Source of the DNA: Calditrichota bacterium
GTDB lineage: Bacteria; Zhuqueibacterota; Zhuqueibacteria; Residuimicrobiales; Krinioviventaceae
Assembly: GCA_003818595.1 (NCBI GenBank)
Contig: RPQV01000095.1
Coordinates: 1-9,383, forward strand
Direction: 5' to 3'
DNA: 9,383 nucleotides
In this document: positions 1 to 5,655 of the stretch, piece after piece
Position numbering within the stretch: position 1 is the stretch's first letter
Layout of the letters: every line of letters starts with the position of its first letter
Notes under the pieces: model-generated
Seen by the model: the letters and a program-made list of their open reading frames with translations, nothing else
Databases searched by the model: none
Told to the model about the DNA's origin: nothing
Translations under genes and position numbers: made by a program

Positions 1-23
1 ATTCGTTTTCCTCAATCAAACTG

Positions 24-992
24 TTATGGAGTGCAATCCGGATTACGGCCTTCGCGACAATAGGAGCGAAAGCGGCTGAGGAACGGCTCCTTGTATTGAC
101 CCCAGAGCCAGGCGAGCAGAGTCGTGCGCGTCCCCCGGCAGGCATCCATGACGGCCTGGTAGGGCTGATCGCCGTTGGCGGCGAATTCTCCGACAATGAC
201 CGGCGCAATCCCCGATGATTTGAGCGCATCGAGTCGCGATTTTATTTCAGTTGACGAGACATTCCAATAGGTTTGATAGGCGTGAATGTCAAAAACAATA
301 TTTTTGCGTCCCTGCAGCAGCTCGCCGCCCTTTTCGAGGAATGGTTCGTGACCTTGCCCCATGGCGGTGCCGCATAAAACCACAATGTTTTCCGCGCCGG
401 TCGAACGGATATTATCCACCAGCGCCGCCGCATCGGCGAGCCACTGATCGCTGGAAGCGGTTTTGCTCTTCTGCCAATCATACGGCTCGTTCCACAGTCC
501 GAACCAGACATCGCTCTGGTTTTTAAAGAGTCTGGCGATTTGTCGCCAACGAGCCTGCACGCCGGAAAATCGGGCATCTTTTGACGGCACGGCGCCCAGC
601 AATTGGCAATCGGGATAAGGGGTGTTGCCGCTGGGAAAGGCGTCATTATCCCACCAGAATGCCGTCAGGATGACCACAAATCCGCGAGCACGCGCCGCCG
701 ACACGATTTGCCGCAGCTTTTCATCGCCGGTGCATTTCATGTCAATGCATTCGCGCGCGATATCCATGCCGAAAGCCTCCGCCTCAGTGTAATCCGGCGT
801 GCCAAAGGCGCTCATCATATTGGCGCCGCGCAGTTCCCATTCACATGCATTAACCATCAAGGATGATCCGAGGGTATAGAATCCTTTGGCCGAGTCATCA
901 GGATTTTCAACGACCGGATTCGATTTTTCACTGCAGGCAAAAAATCCGCTCAGCAGGAGAAAGAGAAGCGAAGGAATGATTGATGTTTTCAT
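24..992 (-). CDS. GH5-type glycoside hydrolase, surface lipoprotein
   Basis: The 322-residue protein starts with a hydrophobic signal (residues 5-19) ending in Phe-Phe-Ala-Cys20, read as a lipoprotein signal with an atypical lipobox. The rest resembles a clan A (beta/alpha)8 hydrolase of family GH5: Arg-Gly-Ala-Asn at 55-58, Trp-Asn-Glu-Pro at 167-170 (Glu169 the likely acid/base), His-Ala-Tyr at 237-239, and Val-Gly-Glu-Phe at 267-270 (Glu269 the likely nucleophile), followed by Trp295/Trp297. GH5 enzymes cleave beta-1,4 glucans, mannans or related polymers; the exact substrate cannot be read here. Residues 107-117, where GH5 enzymes usually have Asp-x-His on strand beta-3, carry Thr-Ala-Phe-Trp-Trp-Asp-Asn instead, so this is a divergent subfamily. 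Ribosome binding is weak (only GAG upstream). The start lies 13 bases after the stop of the membrane-protein gene, so the two are probably co-transcribed. An alternative is another clan A family. Confidence 0.85.
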   Translation of the reverse strand: MKTSIIPSLLFLLLSGFFACSEKSNPVVENPDDSAKGFYTLGSSLMVNACEWELRGANMMSAFGTPDYTEAEAFGMDIARECIDMKCTGDEKLRQIVSAARARGFVVILTAFWWDNDAFPSGNTPYPDCQLLGAVPSKDARFSGVQARWRQIARLFKNQSDVWFGLWNEPYDWQKSKTASSDQWLADAAALVDNIRSTGAENIVVLCGTAMGQGHEPFLEKGGELLQGRKNIVFDIHAYQTYWNVSSTEIKSRLDALKSSGIAPVIVGEFAANGDQPYQAVMDACRGTRTTLLAWLWGQYKEPFLSRFRSYCREGRNPDCTP

Positions 993-1005
993 GACTCGAT
1001 GCTCG

Positions 1006-1407
1006 CTACGAACTGGAGCCGAAATCCTGAAGACGGGCGCCCATGGATCCGCCCAGCAGGAAACCGATCAAAACGAGCACCGCGATCATCGTGATGATCA
1101 ACAGCCAAAACTGCAGTGTGTAGAGACGTTTGAGATTGACCAGAGCGCTCATCAAATGAGAGATGTCGCTGCCTTGAGTATCGACGATTCGGCGGAACGC
1201 GCGCCCAGCGTCCAGCGTCCAGATGCCGATAAAAATGAACACCGCCGCATTAATCACTCCCGCCACAATACTCCCCTGCACCCAATTGGACATGGCGCTG
1301 AGCACACCGATGACGATGAAAAATATGGAGACCAGTTTCATCTTGCCGGCGAGGCTGCCGAACGTCGAATTTTGCTGGGTGCTGAATTCAAACGGTGGGA
1401 TTCCCAT
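1006..1407 (-). CDS. Small three-helix membrane protein of unknown function
   Basis: The 133-residue protein has a soluble N-terminus, hydrophobic segments at about 24-40, 47-65 and 99-119, and a polar stretch (66-98, Arg/Asp/Lys-rich) between the second and third. It has no catalytic motif. It resembles small membrane proteins of the DUF5362 type from memory, which I cannot confirm. The frame is open upstream to a TTG at 1441-1443, but the ATG at 1405-1407 is preferred because AGGAG lies 7 bases before it. It ends 13 bases before the GH5 lipoprotein, so the two probably form an operon. No role in polysaccharide use can be deduced. Confidence 0.75.
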   Translation of the reverse strand: MGIPPFEFSTQQNSTFGSLAGKMKLVSIFFIVIGVLSAMSNWVQGSIVAGVINAAVFIFIGIWTLDAGRAFRRIVDTQGSDISHLMSALVNLKRLYTLQFWLLIITMIAVLVLIGFLLGGSMGARLQDFGSSS

Positions 1408-1414
1408 GAGATCT

Positions 1415-1419
1415 CTCCT
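1415..1419 (-). promoter_or_regulatory. Ribosome binding site fixing the membrane-protein start
   Basis: AGGAG on the minus strand lies 7 bases before the ATG at 1405-1407. It falls inside the longer TTG-started reading and therefore decides for the shorter protein. Confidence 0.7.
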
Positions 1420-1469
1420 GCGTTTGTTATAAAGGTTTGACAAGTCGTGTTCGAAAAGGTGATGATATT

Positions 1470-1498
1470 ACCATACAAATTTTGCAGGAGATAAGCAA
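1470..1498 (-). promoter_or_regulatory. Candidate promoter for the membrane protein-GH5 pair
   Basis: On the minus strand TTGCTT (1493-1498) and TATGGT (1470-1475) are separated by 17 bases. The expected transcript would start near 1463, leaving a leader of about 55 bases. The -10 match is only 4 of 6, and read-through from the PKD/SUMF1 gene 120 bases upstream is equally possible because I see no terminator between them. Confidence 0.3.
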
Positions 1499-1527
1499 TA
1501 GTTTTTCATTTTGCAGACGAAAGAAGG

Positions 1528-2643
1528 CTAACGCGCACAGCGAAATCCGAAAGTGTTGTGGAAATAGGTCGGATAATTGGAGCCACGACAGCAGACGCGA
1601 AGGAATTTTTCGTCGATCTGATTCGAGCCGCCGCGAAGAACACGAAAATTGCCAAACTCAGGCCCCTGCGGATTGCTGGGAGGCCAAGAAATATAGCCGG
1701 CGTTTGAAAACCAGTCCCGACACCATTCCCAAACATTGCCGCTCATGTCGTACACCTGCACTTCATTGGCTGCTTTGGTTCCCACATGATGCGTTTGCTT
1801 GTCGGAATTGGCGTCATACCATGCAACGGCGTCCGGATTGTCGCCGCCGCTGTATTTGTATCCATTGGACATGCTACCGCCGCGTGCGACGTACTCCCAT
1901 TCCGCCTCGGTCGGCAGGCGAAATCCGTAAAAGCTACAGAATTCAAAAGCGCCATACCAGGTTACAAAAATAACCGGATAGTTGTCATACCCCGGCGCCG
2001 GCCGCCAGGTTTCGTCGGATTTCTCCACTCCCCTACTATATTCAAATATCATGGTTTCTCCGGCAAATTCTCCGGCCTTGACCTGATCGCTGCCGTACTC
2101 GTTGAGGAATTTGGCATATTGGGCGTTGGTCACCTCATATTTGCTGATCTGAAAAGAGTCGAGCGCAACCTCGTGCACTGGAAGTTCCCATCCCTGGCCG
2201 TCGCCGAACGTGTCGCCCATGTCAAACGTGCCCCCGGCAATCGCCACCCACTGCAGTTCGATCGCGCCAGCGTAATTGTTAACCGTCACCTGCCGCGTGG
2301 CTGAGCCGGTCAATCCGCCGCTATCCTTCACCTCCAGATTAACAGTCCAGGTATCGGCGACATTGTAGCGGTGAGTCACAATTTTGTCGGCGGCAAAATC
2401 CGTATCCCAGCCGCCATCGTTCTCCCAATCCCAGCGTACCTGCAGCGCCGAAACAGGATCCTGTGTATCCGAGCAGCCTGAAGCATCGAACTGAAAATCG
2501 GTCGAGGTGTCGCCAATTTCCGGCGTCGCGAAAAAAGAGGCGATCGGAGCACTATTCTTCGGCTCATCATTCGGATTTTTGCTGCAACCCTGGAAAAAGC
2601 AGCCGAGGATGAATAAAACCAATGACCATTTTGCCGATGACAT
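1528..2643 (-). CDS. PKD domain + SUMF1/FGE-like domain lipoprotein
   Basis: This 371-residue protein has a signal sequence with Phe-Phe-Gln-Gly-Cys20, a probable lipidation site. Residues about 33-124 form a PKD domain (Trp-Asp-Trp, Thr-His-Arg-Tyr, Val-Lys-Asp-x-Gly-Gly). Residues about 132-371 form an FGE-sulfatase/SUMF1 domain: Glu-Val-Thr-Asn-Ala-Gln-Tyr near 170, Arg-Leu-Pro-Thr-Glu-Ala-Glu-Trp-Glu near 242-250, Gly-Asn-Val-Trp-Glu-Trp near 302-307, Leu-Arg-Gly-Gly-Ser near 336-340, and Gly-Phe-Arg-Cys-Ala-Arg at the end. The two active cysteines that true formylglycine-generating enzymes carry a few residues after Gly-Gly-Ser are absent, so sulfatase activation is unlikely. A surface binding or structural role fits better. 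The frame opens at a GTG (2659-2661), but the second of two adjacent ATGs is chosen because GGAGG lies 5 bases before it. Confidence 0.88.
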   Translation of the reverse strand: MSSAKWSLVLFILGCFFQGCSKNPNDEPKNSAPIASFFATPEIGDTSTDFQFDASGCSDTQDPVSALQVRWDWENDGGWDTDFAADKIVTHRYNVADTWTVNLEVKDSGGLTGSATRQVTVNNYAGAIELQWVAIAGGTFDMGDTFGDGQGWELPVHEVALDSFQISKYEVTNAQYAKFLNEYGSDQVKAGEFAGETMIFEYSRGVEKSDETWRPAPGYDNYPVIFVTWYGAFEFCSFYGFRLPTEAEWEYVARGGSMSNGYKYSGGDNPDAVAWYDANSDKQTHHVGTKAANEVQVYDMSGNVWEWCRDWFSNAGYISWPPSNPQGPEFGNFRVLRGGSNQIDEKFLRVCCRGSNYPTYFHNTFGFRCAR

Positions 2644-2648
2644 CATTT

Positions 2649-2653
2649 CCTCC
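2649..2653 (-). promoter_or_regulatory. Ribosome binding site deciding the PKD/SUMF1 start
   Basis: GGAGG on the minus strand is 5 bases from the ATG at 2641-2643 and only 2 from the ATG at 2644-2646. The GTG at 2659-2661 would leave it inside the coding region, so the inner ATG is favoured. Confidence 0.65.
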
Positions 2654-2688
2654 CACAGCACATTAAAGTGAGAGCCCTTTCATATACC

Positions 2689-2717
2689 AGTCTACTGGGC
2701 TAAACAAATTAAATCAA
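2689..2717 (-). promoter_or_regulatory. Candidate promoter of the PKD/SUMF1 lipoprotein gene
   Basis: On the minus strand TTGATT (2712-2717) and TAGACT (2689-2694) are 17 bases apart, giving a leader of about 40 bases. The -10 matches 4 of 6. A second reading is TTTG (2705-2708), 18 bases, then TATATG (2681-2686), closer to the Bacteroidota style. A near-palindrome, CCAGTctACTGG (2687-2698), sits across the -10 and could be an operator. Only one of the readings can be right. Confidence 0.35.
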
Positions 2718-2900
2718 GCGGAAATTGCCGAAACTTTCATCAGCTCTCCCATCTATCGGAGCTGCAGTTTCAGTATGGGAAGAGTCGCCCGCAAGCACGA
2801 TTTCAATTTGCGCCAAGGCCTTTACCTAATCGATGATCGATAGTATCCAGGCCTGCCTGAGTGGGTGAAAACAGAACATCTTTTCTGCAGCAGACAAGCT

Positions 2901-2930
2901 TTCTCATCGCTGCGCTTGTCGAAATGACAA
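2901..2930. repeat. Possible relic of a dispersed short repeat
   Basis: The stretch with TTCTCATCGC and CTTGTCGAAATGACA resembles the intergenic family reading, in reverse, TGTCATTTCGA followed by an inverted Ser/Arg-rich-looking GC core and GAGAA, which I recall being scattered in many bacterial genomes. A similar GTCATTGCGA sits at 3947-3956. Only one degenerate copy of each is present, so this rests on memory of the family. Confidence 0.25.
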
Positions 2931-3095
2931 AGGAGCGTTGATTGATTGGGGTTGAAAGGCTCTTAATATGATAAAGTGGGCTGCTTTGCCTGTCGGTTGA
3001 ACATGATTGAGAGCAAAGATTCATTTTTATTGTTTTCTTTGTATTTTCACTTCTTTGCAGAACTATCCTGTATTTCGCTTTGAAAGGAGAATGTT

Positions 3096-3188
3096 TTGAA
3101 AAATGAGACTCGACAATGCTCTGCAGCCTCTTTGTGTGAGTCTGGTATCTGTACATTTATCAGGCATAAAACAGCTGGTTGTCATTAA
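3096..3188 (+). CDS. Possible 30-residue cysteine-containing small protein
   Basis: A TTG start at 3096 follows AAAGGAG (3083-3089) by 6 bases, one of the best ribosome binding sites in the window. The 30-codon reading has cysteines at 8, 14, 19 and 29 and no homologue I recognise. A competing ATG at 3103, in another frame, gives 29 residues (ends 3192) but is 13 bases from the same site. With no clear promoter and no conservation evidence, it may be chance. Confidence 0.15.
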   Translation: MKNETRQCSAASLCESGICTFIRHKTAGCH

Positions 3189-3269
3189 ATAAAAGAAACG
3201 GGTAAATACCGCAAGCAACAAACAAGTCACCTTCAGGCGAGTCGGATAATCATAGGTACACATATTTTT

Positions 3270-3281
3270 TTGTATATACAA
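3270..3281. promoter_or_regulatory. Palindrome upstream of brnTA, possible operator
   Basis: TTGTATATACAA is a perfect 12-base palindrome immediately upstream of the brnT -35 element. BrnA-type ribbon-helix-helix antitoxins repress their own promoter as dimers, so a palindrome here is a reasonable operator candidate. The AT-rich context makes chance palindromes more likely. Confidence 0.35.
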
Positions 3282-3286
3282 TAATA

Positions 3287-3315
3287 TTGCTTTTCAAATT
3301 ATAAATGGTTATACT
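3287..3315 (+). promoter_or_regulatory. Promoter of brnTA, probably giving a leaderless mRNA
   Basis: TTGCTT (3287-3292), a 17-base spacer and TATACT (3310-3315) make a good sigma-70-like promoter. The expected transcription start, about 7 bases after the -10, falls at about 3322, next to the brnT ATG at 3323. There is no Shine-Dalgarno sequence before that ATG, which fits leaderless translation. Confidence 0.55.
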
Positions 3316-3322
3316 TACATGA

Positions 3323-3604
3323 ATGCATTACGAGTGGGATGAAAATAAACGACTGGCCAACCTTGAACGCCACAAGGTTGATTTTCACAAAGCATTGCAA
3401 TTCGAATGGAATACAGCGATAGAGACGATTGATAGCCGCCATGATTATGGTGAAGAGCGTTGGGTGGCCATGGGGTACATTGAAAACGATCTGTATATCA
3501 TGGTATATGCCATTCGTACTCCCAGCATCCGCATAATCAGTTTACGTAAAGCAAATAAAAGGGAAAGATTCTATTATGAAAAACAAACCTCCCAAAATCA
3601 GTAA
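3323..3604 (+). CDS. brnT: BrnT family type II toxin
   Basis: The 93-residue protein, the usual length of the family, matches BrnT along its length: an opening Tyr-Glu-Trp-Asp-Glu-x-Lys with x-Ala-Asn-x-x-x-x-His-x-Val-x-Phe (residues 3-21), then Arg-His-Asp-Tyr-Gly-Glu-Glu-Arg-Trp (39-47), and a basic C-terminal Arg-Ile-Ile-Ser-Leu-Arg-Lys-Ala-Asn-Lys-Arg-Glu-Arg. BrnT has a RelE-like fold and is a ribonuclease that inhibits translation in the cytoplasm; BrnA neutralises it. The ATG has no ribosome binding site, consistent with the leaderless promoter. Its last 29 bases overlap brnA, the usual arrangement with toxin first. No residue looks lost, so the toxin is probably active. Confidence 0.93.
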   Translation: MHYEWDENKRLANLERHKVDFHKALQFEWNTAIETIDSRHDYGEERWVAMGYIENDLYIMVYAIRTPSIRIISLRKANKRERFYYEKQTSQNQ

Positions 3605-3863
3605 GGCGGATTGGGATGCGGTCGATTCTCCCCCCCTGTCAAAGGAATTTTTGTCTAAAATGCAGCCTGTAAAAGAAAGCCATCCACAAATCCCCAAACG
3701 AGTTCGCGGACCTCAAAAGGATCCCTTAAAAATACCTGTCTCCCTTCGACTCAATCCGGATGTTGTCGACTATTTTAAAGTTCAAGGCAAAGGCTGGCAA
3801 ACAAAAATAAACGATATTTTAAGCGATTATATTAAAACTCACGATACGAACTCCCCCCGCTGA
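3576..3863 (+). CDS. brnA: BrnA family antitoxin
   Basis: The 95-residue protein has a charged, proline-rich N-terminal half (1-50), the likely toxin-binding and flexible part. Residues about 51-88 form a ribbon-helix-helix region of BrnA type: Lys-Ile-Pro-Val-Ser-Leu-Arg-Leu-Asn-Pro-Asp-Val, then Gly-Lys-Gly-Trp-Gln-Thr-Lys-Ile-Asn-Asp-Ile-Leu. It should dimerise, bind DNA and repress the brnTA promoter, as well as bind BrnT. A GGGAAAG (3561-3567), 8 bases before the ATG, is a modest ribosome binding site inside brnT, and the overlap suggests translational coupling. It ends about 230 bases before the convergent T9SS gene. Confidence 0.93.
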   Translation: MKNKPPKISKADWDAVDSPPLSKEFLSKMQPVKESHPQIPKRVRGPQKDPLKIPVSLRLNPDVVDYFKVQGKGWQTKINDILSDYIKTHDTNSPR

Positions 3864-3885
3864 TTTTGTTGTCCGCACTAAACAC

Positions 3886-3916
3886 TTGACTCTAGCGGCA
3901 AAACGAGGAATATACT
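3886..3916 (+). promoter_or_regulatory. Orphan promoter-like sequence after brnA
   Basis: TTGACT (3886-3891) and TATACT (3911-3916) are strong matches to -35 and -10 elements but have a 19-base spacer. No rightward gene follows before the convergent gene at 4092. If active it would make an untranslated RNA starting near 3923 and running through the hairpin at 4028-4059. Chance is possible in this AT-rich spot. Confidence 0.25.
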
Positions 3917-4027
3917 GTCACTCGTCTGGACATCTATCCCACCCAGGTCATTGCGACGCAATACTTCCCGCCAAACGTTCTCACCTTTTATCGAGAGAAT
4001 GATGGAGGGAAGGATTGCTGAAACAAT

Positions 4028-4059
4028 CACCCGTCCGGATGCCCTCCTCCAGACGGGTG
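4028..4059 (-). terminator. Hairpin downstream of the T9SS-exported protein gene
   Basis: CACCCGTC (4028-4035) and GACGGGTG (4052-4059) pair perfectly over 8 bases, extended by two G-C pairs after one mismatch. It begins about 30 bases after the leftward gene stop at 4092. On the minus strand the stem is followed by ATTGTTT, a short interrupted U-tract; on the plus strand no U-tract follows. It therefore reads best as a weak leftward terminator between convergent genes. Confidence 0.5.
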
Positions 4060-4091
4060 GGCTGTAACCATAGCGGAAAAATGAAGAGACA

Positions 4092-5222
4092 TTATCTGAT
4101 CAGTACCATTTTGATGGTTTGAGATCCGCTGTCGCTGATGAGCCTGGCGTAATAGATGCCGCTCGGCTGACTCGACCCGTCGGCGCTCGTGCCGTTCCAG
4201 ACAACGTGATACTCACCGGCCTGCTGCCGCGCTCTGACCAATTGCCGTACCATTTGACCTGACGGATTGTAGACAGCCAATGAAACTTCGGTCGGTTTTT
4301 CGATGCTGTATTTTATTTCCGTCGTTGGGTTGAAGGGATTGGGATAATTCTGTTCCAGGGCGAATGTGGCCGGAGTCTCGAGGCGTTCCTCTACCGCGAC
4401 GCTGCCGCCTTTCACTTCGTTCATAGTCACGTTATCGATCAGCATCACATCTTTGGCATCGGGGTCGGGGTTCAGTACAGCAAAATAGGTATACTCTCCG
4501 GAGACGCGCGGTTCCGGATCCTCCGTTTCGATGAGCCAGGCATCCGGTTCTTCGGATGCCTCGCCTTGCCACACCTTGACTTTGAATATGCCCTCAAACA
4601 AGTAATATTTCACCCAATAAAAGACATCCATCTCAAAGGCGAATTGCGCCGGATTGGCCAGCCATTGATAGCGGTTGGGATCGAGCATCGCCAGGTGTTC
4701 CTGCGGCGTCTTGGCCAGATTGATGATGCCTTCCAGCGGACTGATGAAGATGAGATAAGAAGGGGATTCCTGCGGATTCGAATCGGTCATGTCGGTATCC
4801 TGGAGCAGGCGCGTCGCGGCGATGAACCACGAGCCGGTGATGGCTTTGAAATTCACCTGAAAGACCCCCTCCTGATTGGGGCTGCTGAAATCGTTGGCCC
4901 TCAACATCTCCTTTGTGCCTTCAGTCCATTCGCCATTCTCTTCTTTTTCTAAAAAGGGGACGCCGTTTGTTCCGCTCAAGGTGACGGCGATAATCTGAAA
5001 TGATCCCTGCTCGAAATAGAGCGAGCCGTCGCGCTGCTCCACGACTGATCCCACCAGACCATCCGACTCGCCGTAAGAGAACCAACCCACATCATAATTC
5101 GCTACGAGATCATCATCATCAAAATTATCACTCCACATGACATCTCCGACCTCCTGGGCAAAAATCACAGCGCACGGAACAAAGAGCGCCAACAAGAGTG
5201 CGTAGCCTTTTTTAGCTTTCAT
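4092..5222 (-). CDS. Secreted protein with T9SS type A sorting domain
   Basis: This 376-residue protein has a Sec signal peptide (Lys-rich start, hydrophobic 7-21, likely cleavage after Ile-Phe-Ala22). The middle (about 25-280) is acidic and beta-rich, opening with Trp-Ser-Asp-Asn-Phe-Asp-Asp-Asp and ending Ile-Asp-Asn-Val-Thr, the pattern of concanavalin A/LamG-like sandwich domains that often bind carbohydrate; no catalytic residues stand out. Residues about 289-376 are a type A C-terminal sorting domain (Leu-Glu-Gln-Asn-Tyr-Pro-Asn-Pro-Phe-Asn-Pro, a Tyr-Asn-Pro-Ser-Gly-Gln strand, Gly-Ile-Tyr-Tyr-Ala-Arg, and Lys-Met-Val-Leu-Ile-Arg at the end). It should be exported by T9SS and kept at the surface or released. 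The frame opens 24 codons earlier, but the ATG at 5220-5222 follows AAGGAG by 8 bases. The binding role is inferred. Confidence 0.9.
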   Translation of the reverse strand: MKAKKGYALLLALFVPCAVIFAQEVGDVMWSDNFDDDDLVANYDVGWFSYGESDGLVGSVVEQRDGSLYFEQGSFQIIAVTLSGTNGVPFLEKEENGEWTEGTKEMLRANDFSSPNQEGVFQVNFKAITGSWFIAATRLLQDTDMTDSNPQESPSYLIFISPLEGIINLAKTPQEHLAMLDPNRYQWLANPAQFAFEMDVFYWVKYYLFEGIFKVKVWQGEASEEPDAWLIETEDPEPRVSGEYTYFAVLNPDPDAKDVMLIDNVTMNEVKGGSVAVEERLETPATFALEQNYPNPFNPTTEIKYSIEKPTEVSLAVYNPSGQMVRQLVRARQQAGEYHVVWNGTSADGSSQPSGIYYARLISDSGSQTIKMVLIR

Positions 5223-5230
5223 GCTGATTT

Positions 5231-5236
5231 CTCCTT
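5231..5236 (-). promoter_or_regulatory. Ribosome binding site deciding the T9SS protein start
   Basis: AAGGAG on the minus strand, 8 bases before the ATG at 5220-5222, is immediately followed by a proper signal peptide. The longer open frame to 5294 would place 24 polar residues ahead of it. Confidence 0.75.
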
Positions 5237-5388
5237 CTTTTGGATGAGGAACAATGTATTGGGATTGTCTGGAAGCAAAAGCCGATTTGATCAAGCGTGG
5301 ACACGATGGCGGGAAAACAGTGGTCGATCAAGCCGACTGCAACAGAGAAAAGTTCCATGATGCACCTGTTTTGGGTAATCTATAGAGA

Positions 5389-5417
5389 AATGTAGGTCTT
5401 GAGTCGATAAAAGTCAA
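5389..5417 (-). promoter_or_regulatory. Candidate promoter of the T9SS-exported protein gene
   Basis: On the minus strand TTGACT (5412-5417), 17 bases, then TACATT (5389-5394) gives a 5 of 6 and 4 of 6 match. Transcription would begin near 5382, leaving a leader of about 160 bases with no obvious riboswitch. The -35 lies in TCCGCTTGACTT, nearly the same as TCCGCTTGATTT at the PKD/SUMF1 promoter. Confidence 0.45.
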
Positions 5418-5445
5418 GCGGATAAGTTGGGCAACAGGGGAAATC

Positions 5446-5473
5446 TTGACCGCTTTCGTTTAATTAGTTTAAT
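5446..5473 (+). promoter_or_regulatory. Candidate rightward promoter of the decayed operon
   Basis: TTGACC (5446-5451), 16 bases, then TTTAAT (5468-5473) matches both elements 5 of 6. It lies back to back with the leftward promoter, their -35 elements 28 bases apart, so a shared regulator could act between them. The start of transcription would be near 5480, about 175 bases before the first ATG at 5656. Confidence 0.45.
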
Positions 5474-5655
5474 TGATTTTTTCATCTTGAAGAGGTACAT
5501 TTATCATAATCATGAAAAACCGGACAAGGAGGCATCTTACAGCCGCAGACCAATCAGCGATAGAATGGCGGCATCCTGATGTTATACAGCGGATAATTCT
5601 CCTTTGTATGCCAGGGGAAAATCATAATTCTCTTTATTTATTACGGTGGTCAGCT

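Larger units (their letters stand above)
2718..3269. other. Long intergenic stretch without a convincing gene
   Basis: This AT-rich region lies between the divergent PKD/SUMF1 and brnT genes. The open frames on the minus strand (2803-3156 and 3063-3281) have no ribosome binding site, recognisable motif or coherent composition, and overlap each other. I see only a short ORF with a good ribosome binding site (3096-3188) and a relic-like repeat near 2901-2930, both weak. No tRNA, CRISPR array or insertion-sequence ends are visible. Confidence 0.6.

Noticed and set aside
886..1440. 184-residue plus-strand open frame
   Set aside because: Antisense to the membrane protein and the start of GH5; low-complexity His/Asp/Gln-rich with no signal, motif or ribosome binding site.
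1479..1515. Direct repeat ATTTTGCA at 1479-1486 and 1508-1515
   Set aside because: Only 8 bases in AT-rich DNA; not distinguishable from chance.
1786..2304. 172-residue plus-strand open frame
   Set aside because: Antisense shadow of the well-supported PKD/SUMF1 gene.
2803..3281. Two overlapping minus-strand frames in the intergenic region
   Set aside because: No ribosome binding site, no motif, and they overlap each other in different frames.
5512..5655. N-terminal extension of the broken FGE-like gene to the ATG at 5512
   Set aside because: The extension is polar without motif, and the ATG at 5656 opens a signal-peptide-like sequence; the purine-rich site before 5512 is about 17 bases away.
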